DNA from: Andreprevotia chitinilytica DSM 18519
Lineage (GTDB): Bacteria; Pseudomonadota; Gammaproteobacteria; Burkholderiales; Chitinibacteraceae
Assembly: GCF_000711875.1 (NCBI RefSeq)
Contig: NZ_JONM01000022.1
Span: 1-64,000 of the forward strand
Direction of reading: 5' to 3'
DNA length: 64,000 nt
This document shows, in pieces, positions 17,893 through 27,966 of the stretch. Every line of letters starts with the position of its first letter. The stretch's first letter is position 1. The translations under genes were made by a program, and so were the position numbers. The notes under the pieces were generated by a model. The model did not search any database. It was not told the origin of the DNA and saw only the letters and a list, made by a program, of their open reading frames with translations.

Positions 17893-18300
17893 ATGTATTT
17901 CCTGCTGGAGCGTCTGGCGGCCAGTCCGCAAGCATTGCGGACCATCGCCATGCCGCACGATGCCGAGTTCGCCCAGGGCGAGCTGGAAGCGCTGATCGTG
18001 GCGCAGATCACGCGCATCGTCGCTAACCGCCCCTTGGACAAGGACGACGCCAACCTGCTCTACAACTTCGGCATGCCCAGCGTGGTCGAGGTCGCCATGC
18101 ACAGCGATGGGCAGCTGGCCCGCTATGCCGCCCGGTTGGAAGCCATGATCCGCAAGGCCGAGCCGCGCCTGGAAAACCCTCGCGTCAGCATCGTCCCCGG
18201 TGAAAACGAATGGAACCAGAAACAGTTGTTCATCACCGGTTCGATTCGTTGTGATCAGGAACTGCATCCGTTTCAGTTCACCGTGAACGAATCCGCATGA
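17893..18300 (+). CDS. tssE: TssE, T6SS baseplate (gp25-like)
   Basis: A 135-residue gp25/GPW family protein: 'EALIVAQITRIVANRPL' and 'LLYNFGMPSVVEV' are typical, and the C-terminal 'IRCDQELHPFQFTVN' strand ends the fold. It links the baseplate to the sheath. The ATG at 17893 gives the family N-terminus; the frame extends upstream into the repeat. Its stop overlaps tssF by four bases. Confidence 0.93.
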   Translation: MYFLLERLAASPQALRTIAMPHDAEFAQGELEALIVAQITRIVANRPLDKDDANLLYNFGMPSVVEVAMHSDGQLARYAARLEAMIRKAEPRLENPRVSIVPGENEWNQKQLFITGSIRCDQELHPFQFTVNESA

Positions 18301-20135
18301 ATACCGCCGATACCAAGCTCAAGGATTTCTTCGTCGAGGAGCTGCAAGCCCTGCGCGAAGACGCGACCGAGTTTGGCCGCAATTTTCCGGCAGCGGGGCG
18401 CGCGCTCGATCTGGGGCGCGGCGTGTCGGCCGACCCGCAAGTCGAGCTGCTGCTGCAGTCCTTTGCCTATCTGTCTGGCCGGCTGCGCTATCAGGTGGAA
18501 ACCGGGCTGGCGGACGTGCCCAACTTCCTCACGTCCTACCTCTATCCGCATCTGTCCGCGCCAATTCCGTCAATGCTGATCGCCAGCATCGACGTCAAGC
18601 CGGATGGGGCCAATTTCACCCGCGAGACGGTGCTGGAGCGGGGGCGCTATTTCACCGTCACGGCGCGCAACAACGCGCAAGACCAGTTCAAATGCCGCTT
18701 TCGCACGCCCTGCGATACGCAGCTGCTGCCGCTGCTGATCACCAAGATCGAGCTGCTGGCGCAGGACGAATTCCCGGCCGATCTACAGGGCAAGAACCCG
18801 ACCTCCATCCTACGGGTACGGGTGCAGCGCCAATGCAATGAAAGCGTGAAAACACTCAATCGCCGGCGCATGCGTTTTCACATCAAGTCGGACAGCATGG
18901 ATGCCTTCCGCATCTATGAATGGTTTGCGCTCAATCGCTATGAAACCGGCCAGAACCCGATCGGCGTGTGCGGCGATGGCGATACCAGCACCATTCAATA
19001 CCTGCCGGCCGAAGGGTTCCGCTGGGTGGGTTTTGGCGACGACGAAGCGCTGTTCGGCGATACCCTCAACACGCATCCGGGTTTTCGGCTGCTGCAGGAG
19101 TACTTCTCCTTCCCGGAGAAATTCTTCTTCTTCGATCTGGAAAACCTGCCGCTGGATCAGGCGCGGGATTCGTTCGATCTGCTGTTCTTCAGCGATGCCG
19201 CTGTCGATAAAACGCTGGAAATCCGCCAGGACTCGCTGTTGCTCAACTGCGTGCCGCTGGTGAACCTGTATTCACAACGTCTTGAGCCCTTCCAGCTCGA
19301 CCAGACCCAATACGAATACCAGTTGATGGGCGATATGCGGTTCCACCGCTTTTGCGAAATCCACACCATCACCGAACTGACCTCGACGCGACCGGGTGGC
19401 GTGCCGCGCCCCATTGCGCCGTATTTCTCGCTCAACGATTTCGAAAACGACGATGCGCTCGATTACTTCTATATCGCGCGTCGCAGCGAGAACCCGAGCG
19501 GCGCCGTGCCCGGTACCGAAACCCATGTGTCCTTCCTCGATACGCAGTTCACCCGTGATCAGACGGTGGACGAAGTGGTTGGCGGCACCGCGCTCTGCAC
19601 CAATCGCTGGTTGCCGGAACAACTGCGCATCGACGACAGCCTGCGGGTGGAGGGGGCGGCGCCCATCGTGGCGACCACCATCATCAGCAAGCCCACGCCG
19701 CACCAGACCCCCCGCTTGATCGGCGAGCACCCGTGGGCGCTGGCCTCGCAACTGGCGCTCAATCACCTCTCGCTGGCGGACGGCCCGCAGGCGCTGGGGG
19801 CGCTCAAGGACATTTTGCGCACCCACGTGCCGGCCAAGAATCAGGAGGCGCAGCGCCAGATCAACGGCTTGCTCGAATTGAAATGCACCCGCGTGCGCCA
19901 CCACCGTGGCACCGATGCCTGGCGTGGTTTCGTACCGGGGCTGTGCATCAAGCTGGAAGTCGATCACAGCCAGTTCGGCAGCGGCAGCGCCGTGCTGTTC
20001 GGCGAAATCCTGCACCACTTCTTCACGCTGTATGCGCCGATCAACATGACCGTGGAACTCGCGCTCAGCACCAGTGACGTCAAAGGAATATTGAAAGAAT
20101 GGCCACCGATCCTCGGCACCCAGAACCTGCTCTGA
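18297..20135 (+). CDS. tssF: TssF, T6SS baseplate
   Basis: A 612-residue VasA/TssF protein. The N-terminus 'KDFFVEELQALREDATEFGRNFP' and 'ADPQVELLLQSFAYLSGRLRYQ' are the family hallmark. It forms the baseplate wedge with TssE, TssG and TssK. It overlaps tssE by four bases and tssG by 37 bases, so the three are translated together. Confidence 0.96.
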   Translation: MNTADTKLKDFFVEELQALREDATEFGRNFPAAGRALDLGRGVSADPQVELLLQSFAYLSGRLRYQVETGLADVPNFLTSYLYPHLSAPIPSMLIASIDVKPDGANFTRETVLERGRYFTVTARNNAQDQFKCRFRTPCDTQLLPLLITKIELLAQDEFPADLQGKNPTSILRVRVQRQCNESVKTLNRRRMRFHIKSDSMDAFRIYEWFALNRYETGQNPIGVCGDGDTSTIQYLPAEGFRWVGFGDDEALFGDTLNTHPGFRLLQEYFSFPEKFFFFDLENLPLDQARDSFDLLFFSDAAVDKTLEIRQDSLLLNCVPLVNLYSQRLEPFQLDQTQYEYQLMGDMRFHRFCEIHTITELTSTRPGGVPRPIAPYFSLNDFENDDALDYFYIARRSENPSGAVPGTETHVSFLDTQFTRDQTVDEVVGGTALCTNRWLPEQLRIDDSLRVEGAAPIVATTIISKPTPHQTPRLIGEHPWALASQLALNHLSLADGPQALGALKDILRTHVPAKNQEAQRQINGLLELKCTRVRHHRGTDAWRGFVPGLCIKLEVDHSQFGSGSAVLFGEILHHFFTLYAPINMTVELALSTSDVKGILKEWPPILGTQNLL

Positions 20136-21280
20136 ACGGCGCAGGCGGCGGGGCCAAGGGGCCGCGCCTGAATGACCTGATGCGCGCGCAATATGCGCGC
20201 TTCGACCCGTTCCAGCTGGTGCGCCTGCTGTGTTGGCCGGAAGGCCATGCCGGTGGCGAACCGGCGATGTCCGGCCATATCGGCAAACGTGTCACGTTCA
20301 AGGCCGACTGGTCGGCGGCGTTCCCCGGTGTGGAAGTCACCGCCTGCCGCCCGGTGGTCGCCCCGGTGACCGATGTCGTCCGCGCCAGCAGCAAAGCCAG
20401 ACAGCCACAGCGCTGGTCGCTGGCGACGCCGAACTATTGCATTGGCGGCGAGCTTGGCCCGCTGCCGGAAACCTATACCGAATGGCTGCGTGATCAGCAA
20501 CGCAACGGCGATGTGACCGGCGCGGCGTTTCTGGACTTGTTCAACCATCGCTTCAACGTACTGCGGCACGAGCTGAAATCCGCGCAGGACATCAGCCTCA
20601 ACCGCATGCCGCCGGAGCACTCCACCCAAGCCGATTACCTCGCTGCCTTGGCCGGCCTCTATTCGCCGCACGTGCAGCAGCAGATTCCGCTGCCGCGCCG
20701 CGTCTGGCTGGGCTTGACCGGCATGCTGGCCATTGCGCGCCATAGTTCCGCCACGCTCAAGCGGGCGCTGCAGCTCTATCTGGGCGCACCGGTCAGCATC
20801 GAGCCCTTGGTCGGCGGCTGGTTCCGGCTGGAAAGCAACGAGCAGCAACAGCTGGGCCGCTGCAACAACGCCCTCGGCCGCAGTGCCGTGATCGGCTCGC
20901 GGGGGTGGGACGAAAGCGCCGGCATCCGCGTGAACGTGACCGAGCTGGACTACGCGCGTTTTTGCAGCCTGTTGCCCGATCCGGCGGATGCGGGCGGGCA
21001 GGGCGGCGAGGTGAACAAAACGCCGTTCAATGGCTTCGCCGGCATGCTGCAGCTATTGCTGGATCGTCGCCAGGATTGCCACGTGCGTCTGCAAGTACGC
21101 ACCGATACTTGCCCCCAATCCCGTCTGACCGGCAACGCCAAGCGCACTGATGCTTATATCGGTTTGCGGCTGGGCCAGACCGCGTGGCTATCTGCCGAGG
21201 AGCCGGCGAAAGCAGAGAGGTCGGCACGGCGCGAAGCGAACTATCTGCTGATGGCCTTCCCTGATGAGGTGCCGGCATGA
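20099..21280 (+). CDS. tssG: TssG, T6SS baseplate
   Basis: A 393-residue TssG/VasB protein: 'YARFDPFQLVRLLCW' early on, 'FLDLFNHRFNVLRHEL' and 'LARFCSL'-like tail segments are typical. It dimerises around TssF in the wedge. The start at 20099 lies inside the tssF coding end (37-base overlap), and the stop overlaps the vgrG ATG by four bases. Confidence 0.94.
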   Translation: MATDPRHPEPALNGAGGGAKGPRLNDLMRAQYARFDPFQLVRLLCWPEGHAGGEPAMSGHIGKRVTFKADWSAAFPGVEVTACRPVVAPVTDVVRASSKARQPQRWSLATPNYCIGGELGPLPETYTEWLRDQQRNGDVTGAAFLDLFNHRFNVLRHELKSAQDISLNRMPPEHSTQADYLAALAGLYSPHVQQQIPLPRRVWLGLTGMLAIARHSSATLKRALQLYLGAPVSIEPLVGGWFRLESNEQQQLGRCNNALGRSAVIGSRGWDESAGIRVNVTELDYARFCSLLPDPADAGGQGGEVNKTPFNGFAGMLQLLLDRRQDCHVRLQVRTDTCPQSRLTGNAKRTDAYIGLRLGQTAWLSAEEPAKAERSARREANYLLMAFPDEVPA

Positions 21281-23907
21281 GCCTGCCCAGTTCCGTGCTT
21301 GGCCGCACCGCCATCCAGCCGCTCGCCCCGGCGGGTAGCCCGCCATCGAGCCAGTTCCCGCTGCTGTTTCTGCACGTGGCGTTTTTCCTGTCCGGGCAGC
21401 GCATCATCAGCGACGAGACCTTCCGGCTGGAAAGCTTCCAGGGCCAGGAAACGGTATCGGACCTGTTCGAGTACACGCTACAGCTGAACGGGAATAGCGA
21501 CGCCAATGCCACGCCGCTGCAGTTTGGCGACCTGATCGGCAGCAGCGTGACGGTAGGGATTCAGTATCCGCACGATGTGTTCCAGTACTCCGAGCTGGAG
21601 CGGGAATCGATGACGGCCCGCTTCCAGAGCGCGATTCGCGGTGACGCGAATGTGGCGGGGCTGTCGCTGTTCAACGGCATCGTCACCTCGTTCGCCAGTG
21701 ACGAACCCGGCGTCTACCGCGTCACAATGAAGCCGGCGCTGTACCGCATGATGCTCACCAACAGCTATCAGGTGTACCCACAGATCAGCGTGCGCGACCT
21801 GATCGCCCAGCTGATGAAAAAGCACGGCATCACTTACTCGGTGGATGGCATCAGCGGCGACAACAACATGGCGATCAGCCGCGTGCAGGATTGGCTGCAA
21901 GCCGGCGAGAGCGACTTTGCCCTGCTGCGCCGCCTGCTCGGCAAGGCCACCATCTATTACTACGTGACGCACACCGCCACTGATCATCAGGTGGTGTTCG
22001 CCAACCGCGCCCATTACACCGACGTCTACCCGGCCGATCTCTATCCCCCTGAGCTCTACCCCAACGGCCGCGCCCTGCGCTATACCTTCACCGGAGAAGA
22101 CGAGCTTGGGCTGGCGCAGGAAGACGTCGTTACCCAATACAGCTACCAGCAATCGCTGATCAGCAGCAGCGTGCAGACCGTGTTCACCCGGCAAGAGGAA
22201 TCGTGGGAAGTCGACCCGATCCCGGTCTATCACAGCTACGCCGCCGGCGATGTCAGTACGCCCGGCGAGTTGCCGTTCAACCAGTACCGCATCTTTCCCT
22301 ACGGCGTGAGCCAGCAAGAGGTGCAGCAGGCCGTGTCACTCACCGGCCAATCGCTGCAGACATCCGGCAGTCGTTTGTCCGGCGGCAGCCATTGCACGCT
22401 GTTCCGCGTCGGTGCCCGCTTCACCCTCACCGGCAAGGACACGCTGCCGTTGCCGGTGCTGCCGGAGCTGGACGACCAGCAATTCGTGCTGCTCGAAGTC
22501 AAGCACGAAGCCTCGGCCGATGGCGGCTACAAGAACGATTTCCAGGCGGCGGAAGCGGCGGGGCTGCTCACGCCGTTCTCCATCGAAGAGACCCAGCAAG
22601 GCTCCGTGCTGGCCAAGGTGGTCGACCACGGCGATGGCACCGTGCCGAGCGATTGGCGCTATTACACGCCCGACAATTTCGACCCGGAAAGCTGCGCGCT
22701 GATCGATACCCAGGCATCCCCCGGCACGCTGCAGGCCAAGGGCGTGTACGTGCGTTTTTCCAATGCCGAGGAAGATGCGAAGCCGGTCTGGATCAAGCTC
22801 GCCTCGCACATGCAGACGGTGCCCGAGCTGGGCGTAACCGTGGTGGTGGCGCGGGCGCAGGATGAGGCGGAACTGCCGGAAATCCAGAGCATCGTCCACG
22901 CCAACGGCAGCCGCGTCGTCACCCCATCCGGCTGGACGGCCGATACCCGCGTCGGCAGCAGTTACTCCACCAGTTATGGCGACGGCAAGAGCATCCGCTT
23001 TGGTGCAAGCTCGGCCTACGATCTGCAAGGCGCGGTGGACATCGTCACCGACGCCTATGGCAGCGGCCAATTCCGCGAGGCCAGCTTTTCGCAAGGCGCG
23101 AGCTACAGCTATTCCCGCTCCGAGACGATGGAGCAGGGCCTGCTGAACGAATCGCACTCCTACGGCTCATCGAACGGTTTCAGCTGGGCCAAGCAAAACT
23201 ACAACTTCAGCGCCGTGGGCACGAGCTTCAGCGAATCGGTGCACGGCACCTACGATTCGGCCTCGGTGCAGCCCGGCAACCATCCCGAAGCTGCCGGTGC
23301 GGTGCTCGCCAGCGTCACCACGGTGAACGGTAAGACCTACACCGAAAACACCAATAACGATGACGTGACCAACATCAGCACCACCACGGGCAACACCGAC
23401 AGCACCAGCACCTATAACGGCGACCTGAGCAGCACGACCACCCATAACGGCGACGTGAGCAACACCACCACGCACCACGGCTCGGTCAGCTCGACGACGA
23501 CGATTTCGGCCGATTCGGATAACACCAACACCATCACCGGCACCAGCACCTCGACGAACACGACCGGCTCATCGGTGAGCACCAATCTGACGGGCGCGGC
23601 CTTGAATACCAACCTGACCGGCGCGCAGATGAGTACCACGCTGCAAGGCGCCACGCTGTCGATGGAGCTGACCGGTTCCAGCGACAACCGCTCGATCACC
23701 GGCTTGAGCAACCGCCTCAGTGTCGTCGGCGCGTCCCTCGATACCACCATTACCGGCTCGGCCACGCACGTCACGCTCACCGGCAACAACAACGTGATCG
23801 AACTCGTCGGCCCCGGTTTCAAGATGACCGAGCAGGCAGAACGGCCGGGCGTGGATATGACGGATGTGAACATCACGATTATTGCTGTGGCGCAGATTTA
23901 TCTATGA
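21277..23907 (+). CDS. vgrG: VgrG spike protein with long Thr/Ser/Asn-rich tip
   Basis: An 876-residue spike. The gp27-like base (about 40-420: 'LESFQGQETVSDLFEYTLQL', 'VTQYSYQQSLISSSVQ') and the gp5-like OB-fold region (about 440-560, 'GTLQAKGVYVRFSNAEED') are recognisable. From about residue 688 the chain becomes Thr/Asn/Ser/Gly-rich with a short period ('TTHNGDV', 'TTHHGSV', 'NTNLTGA'), as expected of the triple-stranded beta-helix needle, here extended to about 170 residues. There is no obvious enzymatic C-terminal extension. It ends the tssE-tssF-tssG-vgrG overlap chain. Confidence 0.92.
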   Translation: MSLPSSVLGRTAIQPLAPAGSPPSSQFPLLFLHVAFFLSGQRIISDETFRLESFQGQETVSDLFEYTLQLNGNSDANATPLQFGDLIGSSVTVGIQYPHDVFQYSELERESMTARFQSAIRGDANVAGLSLFNGIVTSFASDEPGVYRVTMKPALYRMMLTNSYQVYPQISVRDLIAQLMKKHGITYSVDGISGDNNMAISRVQDWLQAGESDFALLRRLLGKATIYYYVTHTATDHQVVFANRAHYTDVYPADLYPPELYPNGRALRYTFTGEDELGLAQEDVVTQYSYQQSLISSSVQTVFTRQEESWEVDPIPVYHSYAAGDVSTPGELPFNQYRIFPYGVSQQEVQQAVSLTGQSLQTSGSRLSGGSHCTLFRVGARFTLTGKDTLPLPVLPELDDQQFVLLEVKHEASADGGYKNDFQAAEAAGLLTPFSIEETQQGSVLAKVVDHGDGTVPSDWRYYTPDNFDPESCALIDTQASPGTLQAKGVYVRFSNAEEDAKPVWIKLASHMQTVPELGVTVVVARAQDEAELPEIQSIVHANGSRVVTPSGWTADTRVGSSYSTSYGDGKSIRFGASSAYDLQGAVDIVTDAYGSGQFREASFSQGASYSYSRSETMEQGLLNESHSYGSSNGFSWAKQNYNFSAVGTSFSESVHGTYDSASVQPGNHPEAAGAVLASVTTVNGKTYTENTNNDDVTNISTTTGNTDSTSTYNGDLSSTTTHNGDVSNTTTHHGSVSSTTTISADSDNTNTITGTSTSTNTTGSSVSTNLTGAALNTNLTGAQMSTTLQGATLSMELTGSSDNRSITGLSNRLSVVGASLDTTITGSATHVTLTGNNNVIELVGPGFKMTEQAERPGVDMTDVNITIIAVAQIYL

Positions 23908-23939
23908 ACAGCCCTCGTTTGCTCACTTCACAAGCGCTA

Positions 23940-24058
23940 CCTGTTCCCCCCTTCCGTGAAGGGGGGCTAGGGGGGATTTCTGCGCCCGTGGAATCTGCAA
24001 TGGCGTTTGCTATGGCGTCGAAATCCCCCCTAACCCCCCTTCATAGAAGGGGGGGATA
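23940..24058. repeat. Family A dispersed repeat, copy 2
   Basis: A paired copy: CCCCCCTTCCGTGAAGGGGGG, AGGGGGGATTTCTGCGCCCG, about 30 variable bases, then TCGAAATCCCCCCTAACC and a closing CTTCATAGAAGGGGGG hairpin. It lies between vgrG and the DUF2169 gene. In the frame starting at 23904 it would encode the same peptide type as copies 3, 4 and 6. Confidence 0.8.
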
Positions 24059-24130
24059 TCAGTGGAACCTGGCGCGTGTAATGGATGTTTTACCGGCATT
24101 GGGAACGGCTTCCCAACAAGGCCGCACCCC

Positions 24131-26881
24131 ATGAAATCCATCAAACCCCTCAGCCTCGGCCTGCTGCATCGCCCCTATCGCATCGGCGACGAAAACCGCT
24201 TCGTTGTCGCGGCGTTGGGCTTTTTCAAGCTGGGGGAGACCAACGAGCGCTTCCTGATCGACAACCTGCAATGGCCGCAAGTCGCCAAGGCATTGGCCCC
24301 CGGTCAGATGCTCGATGAAGTCATGCCCAAGCCGGTTGGCGAAGTGCTGCTTAACGGCACCGCCCATGCGCCGGAAGGCAAGCCGGTCGCGGCGATGGCC
24401 GTGTCGCTCAAGGTCGGCACCCTCGAAAAGACCCTGCGCGTGGTCGGGGATCGCACCTGGAGTTACGGCCTGCTGCCGTTCTATCGCATCAGCAAGCCCA
24501 AGCCGTTCACCAGCATGCCGCTCGATTACGCGCACGCGTTCGGTGGCAAGAAGCTCCCGGCCAATCCGGTGGGCATCGGCTATAGCGGCAACCCGTTCGC
24601 GGCCTTCGTCGGCAGCAATCAAGGCGTGTTGCCGAATATCGAAAACCCCGCCCAACCGGCGCGGCTGCACTGGCGGCGTTATGACCCGGCCGGCTTCGGC
24701 CCGATCAACATCAGCTGGACCCCGCGCATGACCCTGCTGCGCGCCATGCAGCGGCCGGACGTGAGAAAACTCACTGCGCAATCGCCGCTGCCCGGTTTAT
24801 CGGCCAATGTGGACCGCACCTTGTTCCAGCTCGCGCAGCCGGATCAACGCCTGCCCGGCTTTTTCAGCGGTGGCGAGCCGTATCGCCTCACCGGCATGCA
24901 CCCGGACAAAGCAGCGATCGAAGGCCGTCTGCCCGATCTGACCGCCCGCGCCTTTATCCAGCGCACCAGCCAGTCCGGGGAAGTGGCTGACGAAGTACCG
25001 ATGCACTGCGACACGGTCTGGTTCTTCCCGGAGCTGTTGCTGGGTGTGATGATCTGGCACGGCGAAATCGCCATTACCGACAGCTTGGGGCTGGACGTGA
25101 GTACGGTGCTGGTGGCCTACGAGCGCATCGGCTCACCCCGGCCGGTTGACCACTACGGCCGCGCCATTGCCCGCCGCAACGACCCGGCCACGGCGGGGCA
25201 CGATGTCTTCAATGAGTCGCAACTGGCTGCTGATTACACGCCGGTCGAACAAGCCCGCCGCCAGGCCACGCAACACATGGAGCAAGCGGCCTCCTCGGCT
25301 AAACAGCAAGCCGTGCTCGACGAGCAGATGGCGGATTTCTGGGCCAAGAGCGGCCTGAAGCCGCCGGCCGATTTCGTGCCGCCCAAAGTACCGGCGCCCC
25401 CCTTTGCCATGCCTGCGCCGCAGCAAGTGAAAGACAAGGATTTCGATGTCGGCGCGCTGCTGGATGCCGCCAAGGCCTATACGGCCCAAGCTCAAAAAGA
25501 CGCCGAACAGCAACAGAAAGAAGCCGGGAAAAAACTCGCCGCGCTGCCGCCCGTGCCACCGCCCACGGTGCGCGAGCAGCAACAGAAAGTGCTGGCGCGG
25601 GCCAGTGTGACGGCGAGTGATTTGCAGGGGCAGGCGGTGTTGTCGCCGGAGTGGCGCAGTTTGTTGGATGCGGCCGCATCTGCTCCCCCCTTCCCCGAAG
25701 GGGGGCCGGGGGGGATTTCTGCGCCGGTGGATAAGGCGATGGCGGTTGATACATCGTCGAAATCCCCCCTAACCCCCCTTCGGGGAAGGGGGGAACTAGA
25801 GGCGACCATCGCACAGCTGCCGGCCCAACAACGCAAAGCCCGCCTCATGTCCCCCGAAGGCGAAAAAGACGCCGCCAAGCTCGATCCGGTCGTCGCCGCG
25901 TGGCTGGGGCAGCAAGTGGCGCTGTGGCATGCCGGTGGCGCATTCCTCGCCGGCCGCGATCTGGCGGGGGCGAAGGTGGCCGGCATGGATTTCTCCGGTG
26001 CGGATTTGCGCGAGGTGATGTTCGATTACGCCGACTTGAGCGGGGCGAAGTTTGTCGGCGCGAATCTGCAAAACGCCGTGCTGACCGGCGCAGTGCTTGA
26101 TGGCGCGGATTTCTCCGGCGCGAATCTGCAAGGGGCCAACCTGAACCTCAGCCGGGGGCGCTCCATCTGCTTTGCCGGGGCGAACATGAGCCGTGCCCAG
26201 TCCGACAACGCGCACTGGCTGGCGGCGGATTTGAGCCGGGCAAAGCTGGCTGGCTGGCGTGCCTCCAGCATCGATCTTTCCGGGGCCTCGCTCGACGACG
26301 CCAGTCTGGTGGGCGCGGTGCTGCCGAGCGCCAACGCACCCGATAGCCAATGGCGGCGCGCCAATCTCGACAAGACGGTGTTGTTGCGCAGCACCTTGCG
26401 CGGGGCGGATTTCAGCGGCGCGGTGCTCAATCGCGCCACCTTGATCGAATCGCAACTGGCCGGCAGCGATTGGTCTCGCGCCTCGTTTACGGCCGTGGTC
26501 GCTGGGGGCGAAAAAACCGACTGGCGCGGCGCGATCTTGCGTGGTGCGAGCGGCGAACGCAGCAATTGGCAAGGTACGTCCATGACCGGTGCCGATCTCT
26601 CGGGCGCGCGGCTGAACGCCTGCGATTTCAGCCGCTGCGACCTCTCCGAAGCCACCTTGGCCGGCGGCGTGTTCGGGTCATGCGTGTTCATGGCCGCCAA
26701 GCTTAATCGTGCGCAGGCGGCGGGGGCGGATTTCTATCAGGCGCTGGCGCAGAAAGCGGATTTCAGCGATGCCGATTTGAGCGGGGCCAGCCTCGTACAG
26801 GCGAATGTGGCCGAAGCGTTGTTCGTGCGCACGCTGCTGACCGGCGTCGTGATCGAACCGACACGGAGGATTGCGCAATGA
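24131..26881 (+). CDS. DUF2169 and pentapeptide-repeat T6SS accessory protein
   Basis: A 916-residue protein starting at the ATG at 24131. Residues about 1-330 are DUF2169, a T6SS-linked domain whose members act as adaptors for loading effectors on the spike in studied cases. A Gln/Ala/Lys-rich helical stretch follows (about 370-510), then an in-frame copy of repeat family A (about 518-555, 'PPFPEGGPGGISAP' and 'KSPLTPLRGRGE'), and from about 607 to the end pentapeptide repeats (A-D/N-L-S/Q-G). It overlaps the next gene by four bases. The upstream frame from 24062 begins in the repeat and is less likely. Confidence 0.88.
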   Translation: MKSIKPLSLGLLHRPYRIGDENRFVVAALGFFKLGETNERFLIDNLQWPQVAKALAPGQMLDEVMPKPVGEVLLNGTAHAPEGKPVAAMAVSLKVGTLEKTLRVVGDRTWSYGLLPFYRISKPKPFTSMPLDYAHAFGGKKLPANPVGIGYSGNPFAAFVGSNQGVLPNIENPAQPARLHWRRYDPAGFGPINISWTPRMTLLRAMQRPDVRKLTAQSPLPGLSANVDRTLFQLAQPDQRLPGFFSGGEPYRLTGMHPDKAAIEGRLPDLTARAFIQRTSQSGEVADEVPMHCDTVWFFPELLLGVMIWHGEIAITDSLGLDVSTVLVAYERIGSPRPVDHYGRAIARRNDPATAGHDVFNESQLAADYTPVEQARRQATQHMEQAASSAKQQAVLDEQMADFWAKSGLKPPADFVPPKVPAPPFAMPAPQQVKDKDFDVGALLDAAKAYTAQAQKDAEQQQKEAGKKLAALPPVPPPTVREQQQKVLARASVTASDLQGQAVLSPEWRSLLDAAASAPPFPEGGPGGISAPVDKAMAVDTSSKSPLTPLRGRGELEATIAQLPAQQRKARLMSPEGEKDAAKLDPVVAAWLGQQVALWHAGGAFLAGRDLAGAKVAGMDFSGADLREVMFDYADLSGAKFVGANLQNAVLTGAVLDGADFSGANLQGANLNLSRGRSICFAGANMSRAQSDNAHWLAADLSRAKLAGWRASSIDLSGASLDDASLVGAVLPSANAPDSQWRRANLDKTVLLRSTLRGADFSGAVLNRATLIESQLAGSDWSRASFTAVVAGGEKTDWRGAILRGASGERSNWQGTSMTGADLSGARLNACDFSRCDLSEATLAGGVFGSCVFMAAKLNRAQAAGADFYQALAQKADFSDADLSGASLVQANVAEALFVRTLLTGVVIEPTRRIAQ
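25684..25796. repeat. Family A dispersed repeat, copy 3 (inside a gene)
   Basis: A full paired copy inside the DUF2169/pentapeptide gene. It keeps the frame open and adds about 38 residues. Same module order and spacing as copies 2, 4, 5 and 6. Confidence 0.85.
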
Positions 26882-27966
26882 CCGCATCCACCATTGATTG
26901 GGCCGCTATCGACAAGGCCTTGCGCCTGCAGCAGCCGATCGAAAAGCAATCCTTCGCTGGCGTGGATGCCCGCGGCCGCTCGTTCAGTGGCGCGGTATTC
27001 AGTGCGGTGGATTTTCAGGGGGCGCTGCTGGCCGGGGCGGATTTCTCCGGCGCACGGTTTATCCAGTGCGATCTCACCAAAGTCGATTTCACCCAGGCCA
27101 AGCTCGGCAAGACCAGCTTCATCAAATGCGCGGCAAGCGGAGCGCAGTTCCCCGCCGGGCCGCTGAACCTGCTCAATTTCATCGAATGCGATCTGCAAGG
27201 CAGCGTGTGGTGCAAGGCGCAGCTGGAAATGTGCTCGTTCGCCAACAGCCCGCTCAATCGCTCGGTGATGCAGGCCGTCAAGCTGGAGCGCTCGGTGATC
27301 AACGGCTGCACGCTGGCGGGGGCGCAATGGCAAGACCTGCTGCTGGATCAAACCGCGCTCAACGATGTGGATTTGCGCGGCGTCACCTTCATCGGCCTGC
27401 GGGCCGAGCGGGCGGTGCTGATGCAGGCCAATCTCAGCGGCATGGCACTGGCCGGGGTGTCGCTGCGGCAATGCGTGCTGCAGCAAAGCGATTTCACCCA
27501 GACCGATCTATCCGGCGCGGACTTGAGCGAATCCAACTGCCACGCCGCCATCTTCCACGGCACGCGCATGGCCGGGCTGGTGGCCACCAATGCCATGTTC
27601 TTCAAGGCTGATCTGGTCGGACTCGATCTGCGCAATACCAAGCTCGACGGCGCAATTTTCAAGCAGGCCACGGTGAGTGGTTGCCGCTTTGACGGCGCGA
27701 GCCTGCCGCAAAGCATCTGGCACGACGCCGTCCTCAATAACGTGTCGTTCGCTGGCGCGGATTTGCGCTACAGCCAGTTCGACCATGCCCGTGGCAGCGA
27801 TGTGAGTTTCGATCTGGCCAAGCTCGATCACGCCAGCCTGCATGACCTGGTGCTGGATAACGCGACCTTCAAAGGCGTGCGCCAAAGCACGGTGCGCCCG
27901 ACCGACCCCTTCAAGCTGGCGGCGCAACAGCGCAGCCGCGCAGCGACGACCACGGAGACTTCTTGA
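26878..27966 (+). CDS. Pentapeptide-repeat protein, T6SS-linked
   Basis: A 362-residue protein made almost wholly of degenerate pentapeptide repeats (A-D-F-S-G, T-D-L-S-G, C-D-L-Q-G), which should fold as a right-handed quadrilateral beta-helix. It overlaps the DUF2169 gene by four bases and DUF3540 by one. Genes of this kind recur beside DUF2169 and DUF3540 in T6SS loci; a role in cargo adaptation is likely but unproved. Low-complexity tail after residue 340. Confidence 0.85.
   Translation: MTASTIDWAAIDKALRLQQPIEKQSFAGVDARGRSFSGAVFSAVDFQGALLAGADFSGARFIQCDLTKVDFTQAKLGKTSFIKCAASGAQFPAGPLNLLNFIECDLQGSVWCKAQLEMCSFANSPLNRSVMQAVKLERSVINGCTLAGAQWQDLLLDQTALNDVDLRGVTFIGLRAERAVLMQANLSGMALAGVSLRQCVLQQSDFTQTDLSGADLSESNCHAAIFHGTRMAGLVATNAMFFKADLVGLDLRNTKLDGAIFKQATVSGCRFDGASLPQSIWHDAVLNNVSFAGADLRYSQFDHARGSDVSFDLAKLDHASLHDLVLDNATFKGVRQSTVRPTDPFKLAAQQRSRAATTTETS

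Noticed and set aside
23341-23800. Short-period repeats in vgrG considered as a tandem DNA repeat or CRISPR-like array
   Set aside because: The period follows the Thr-rich protein repeat; no constant repeat and spacer units exist.
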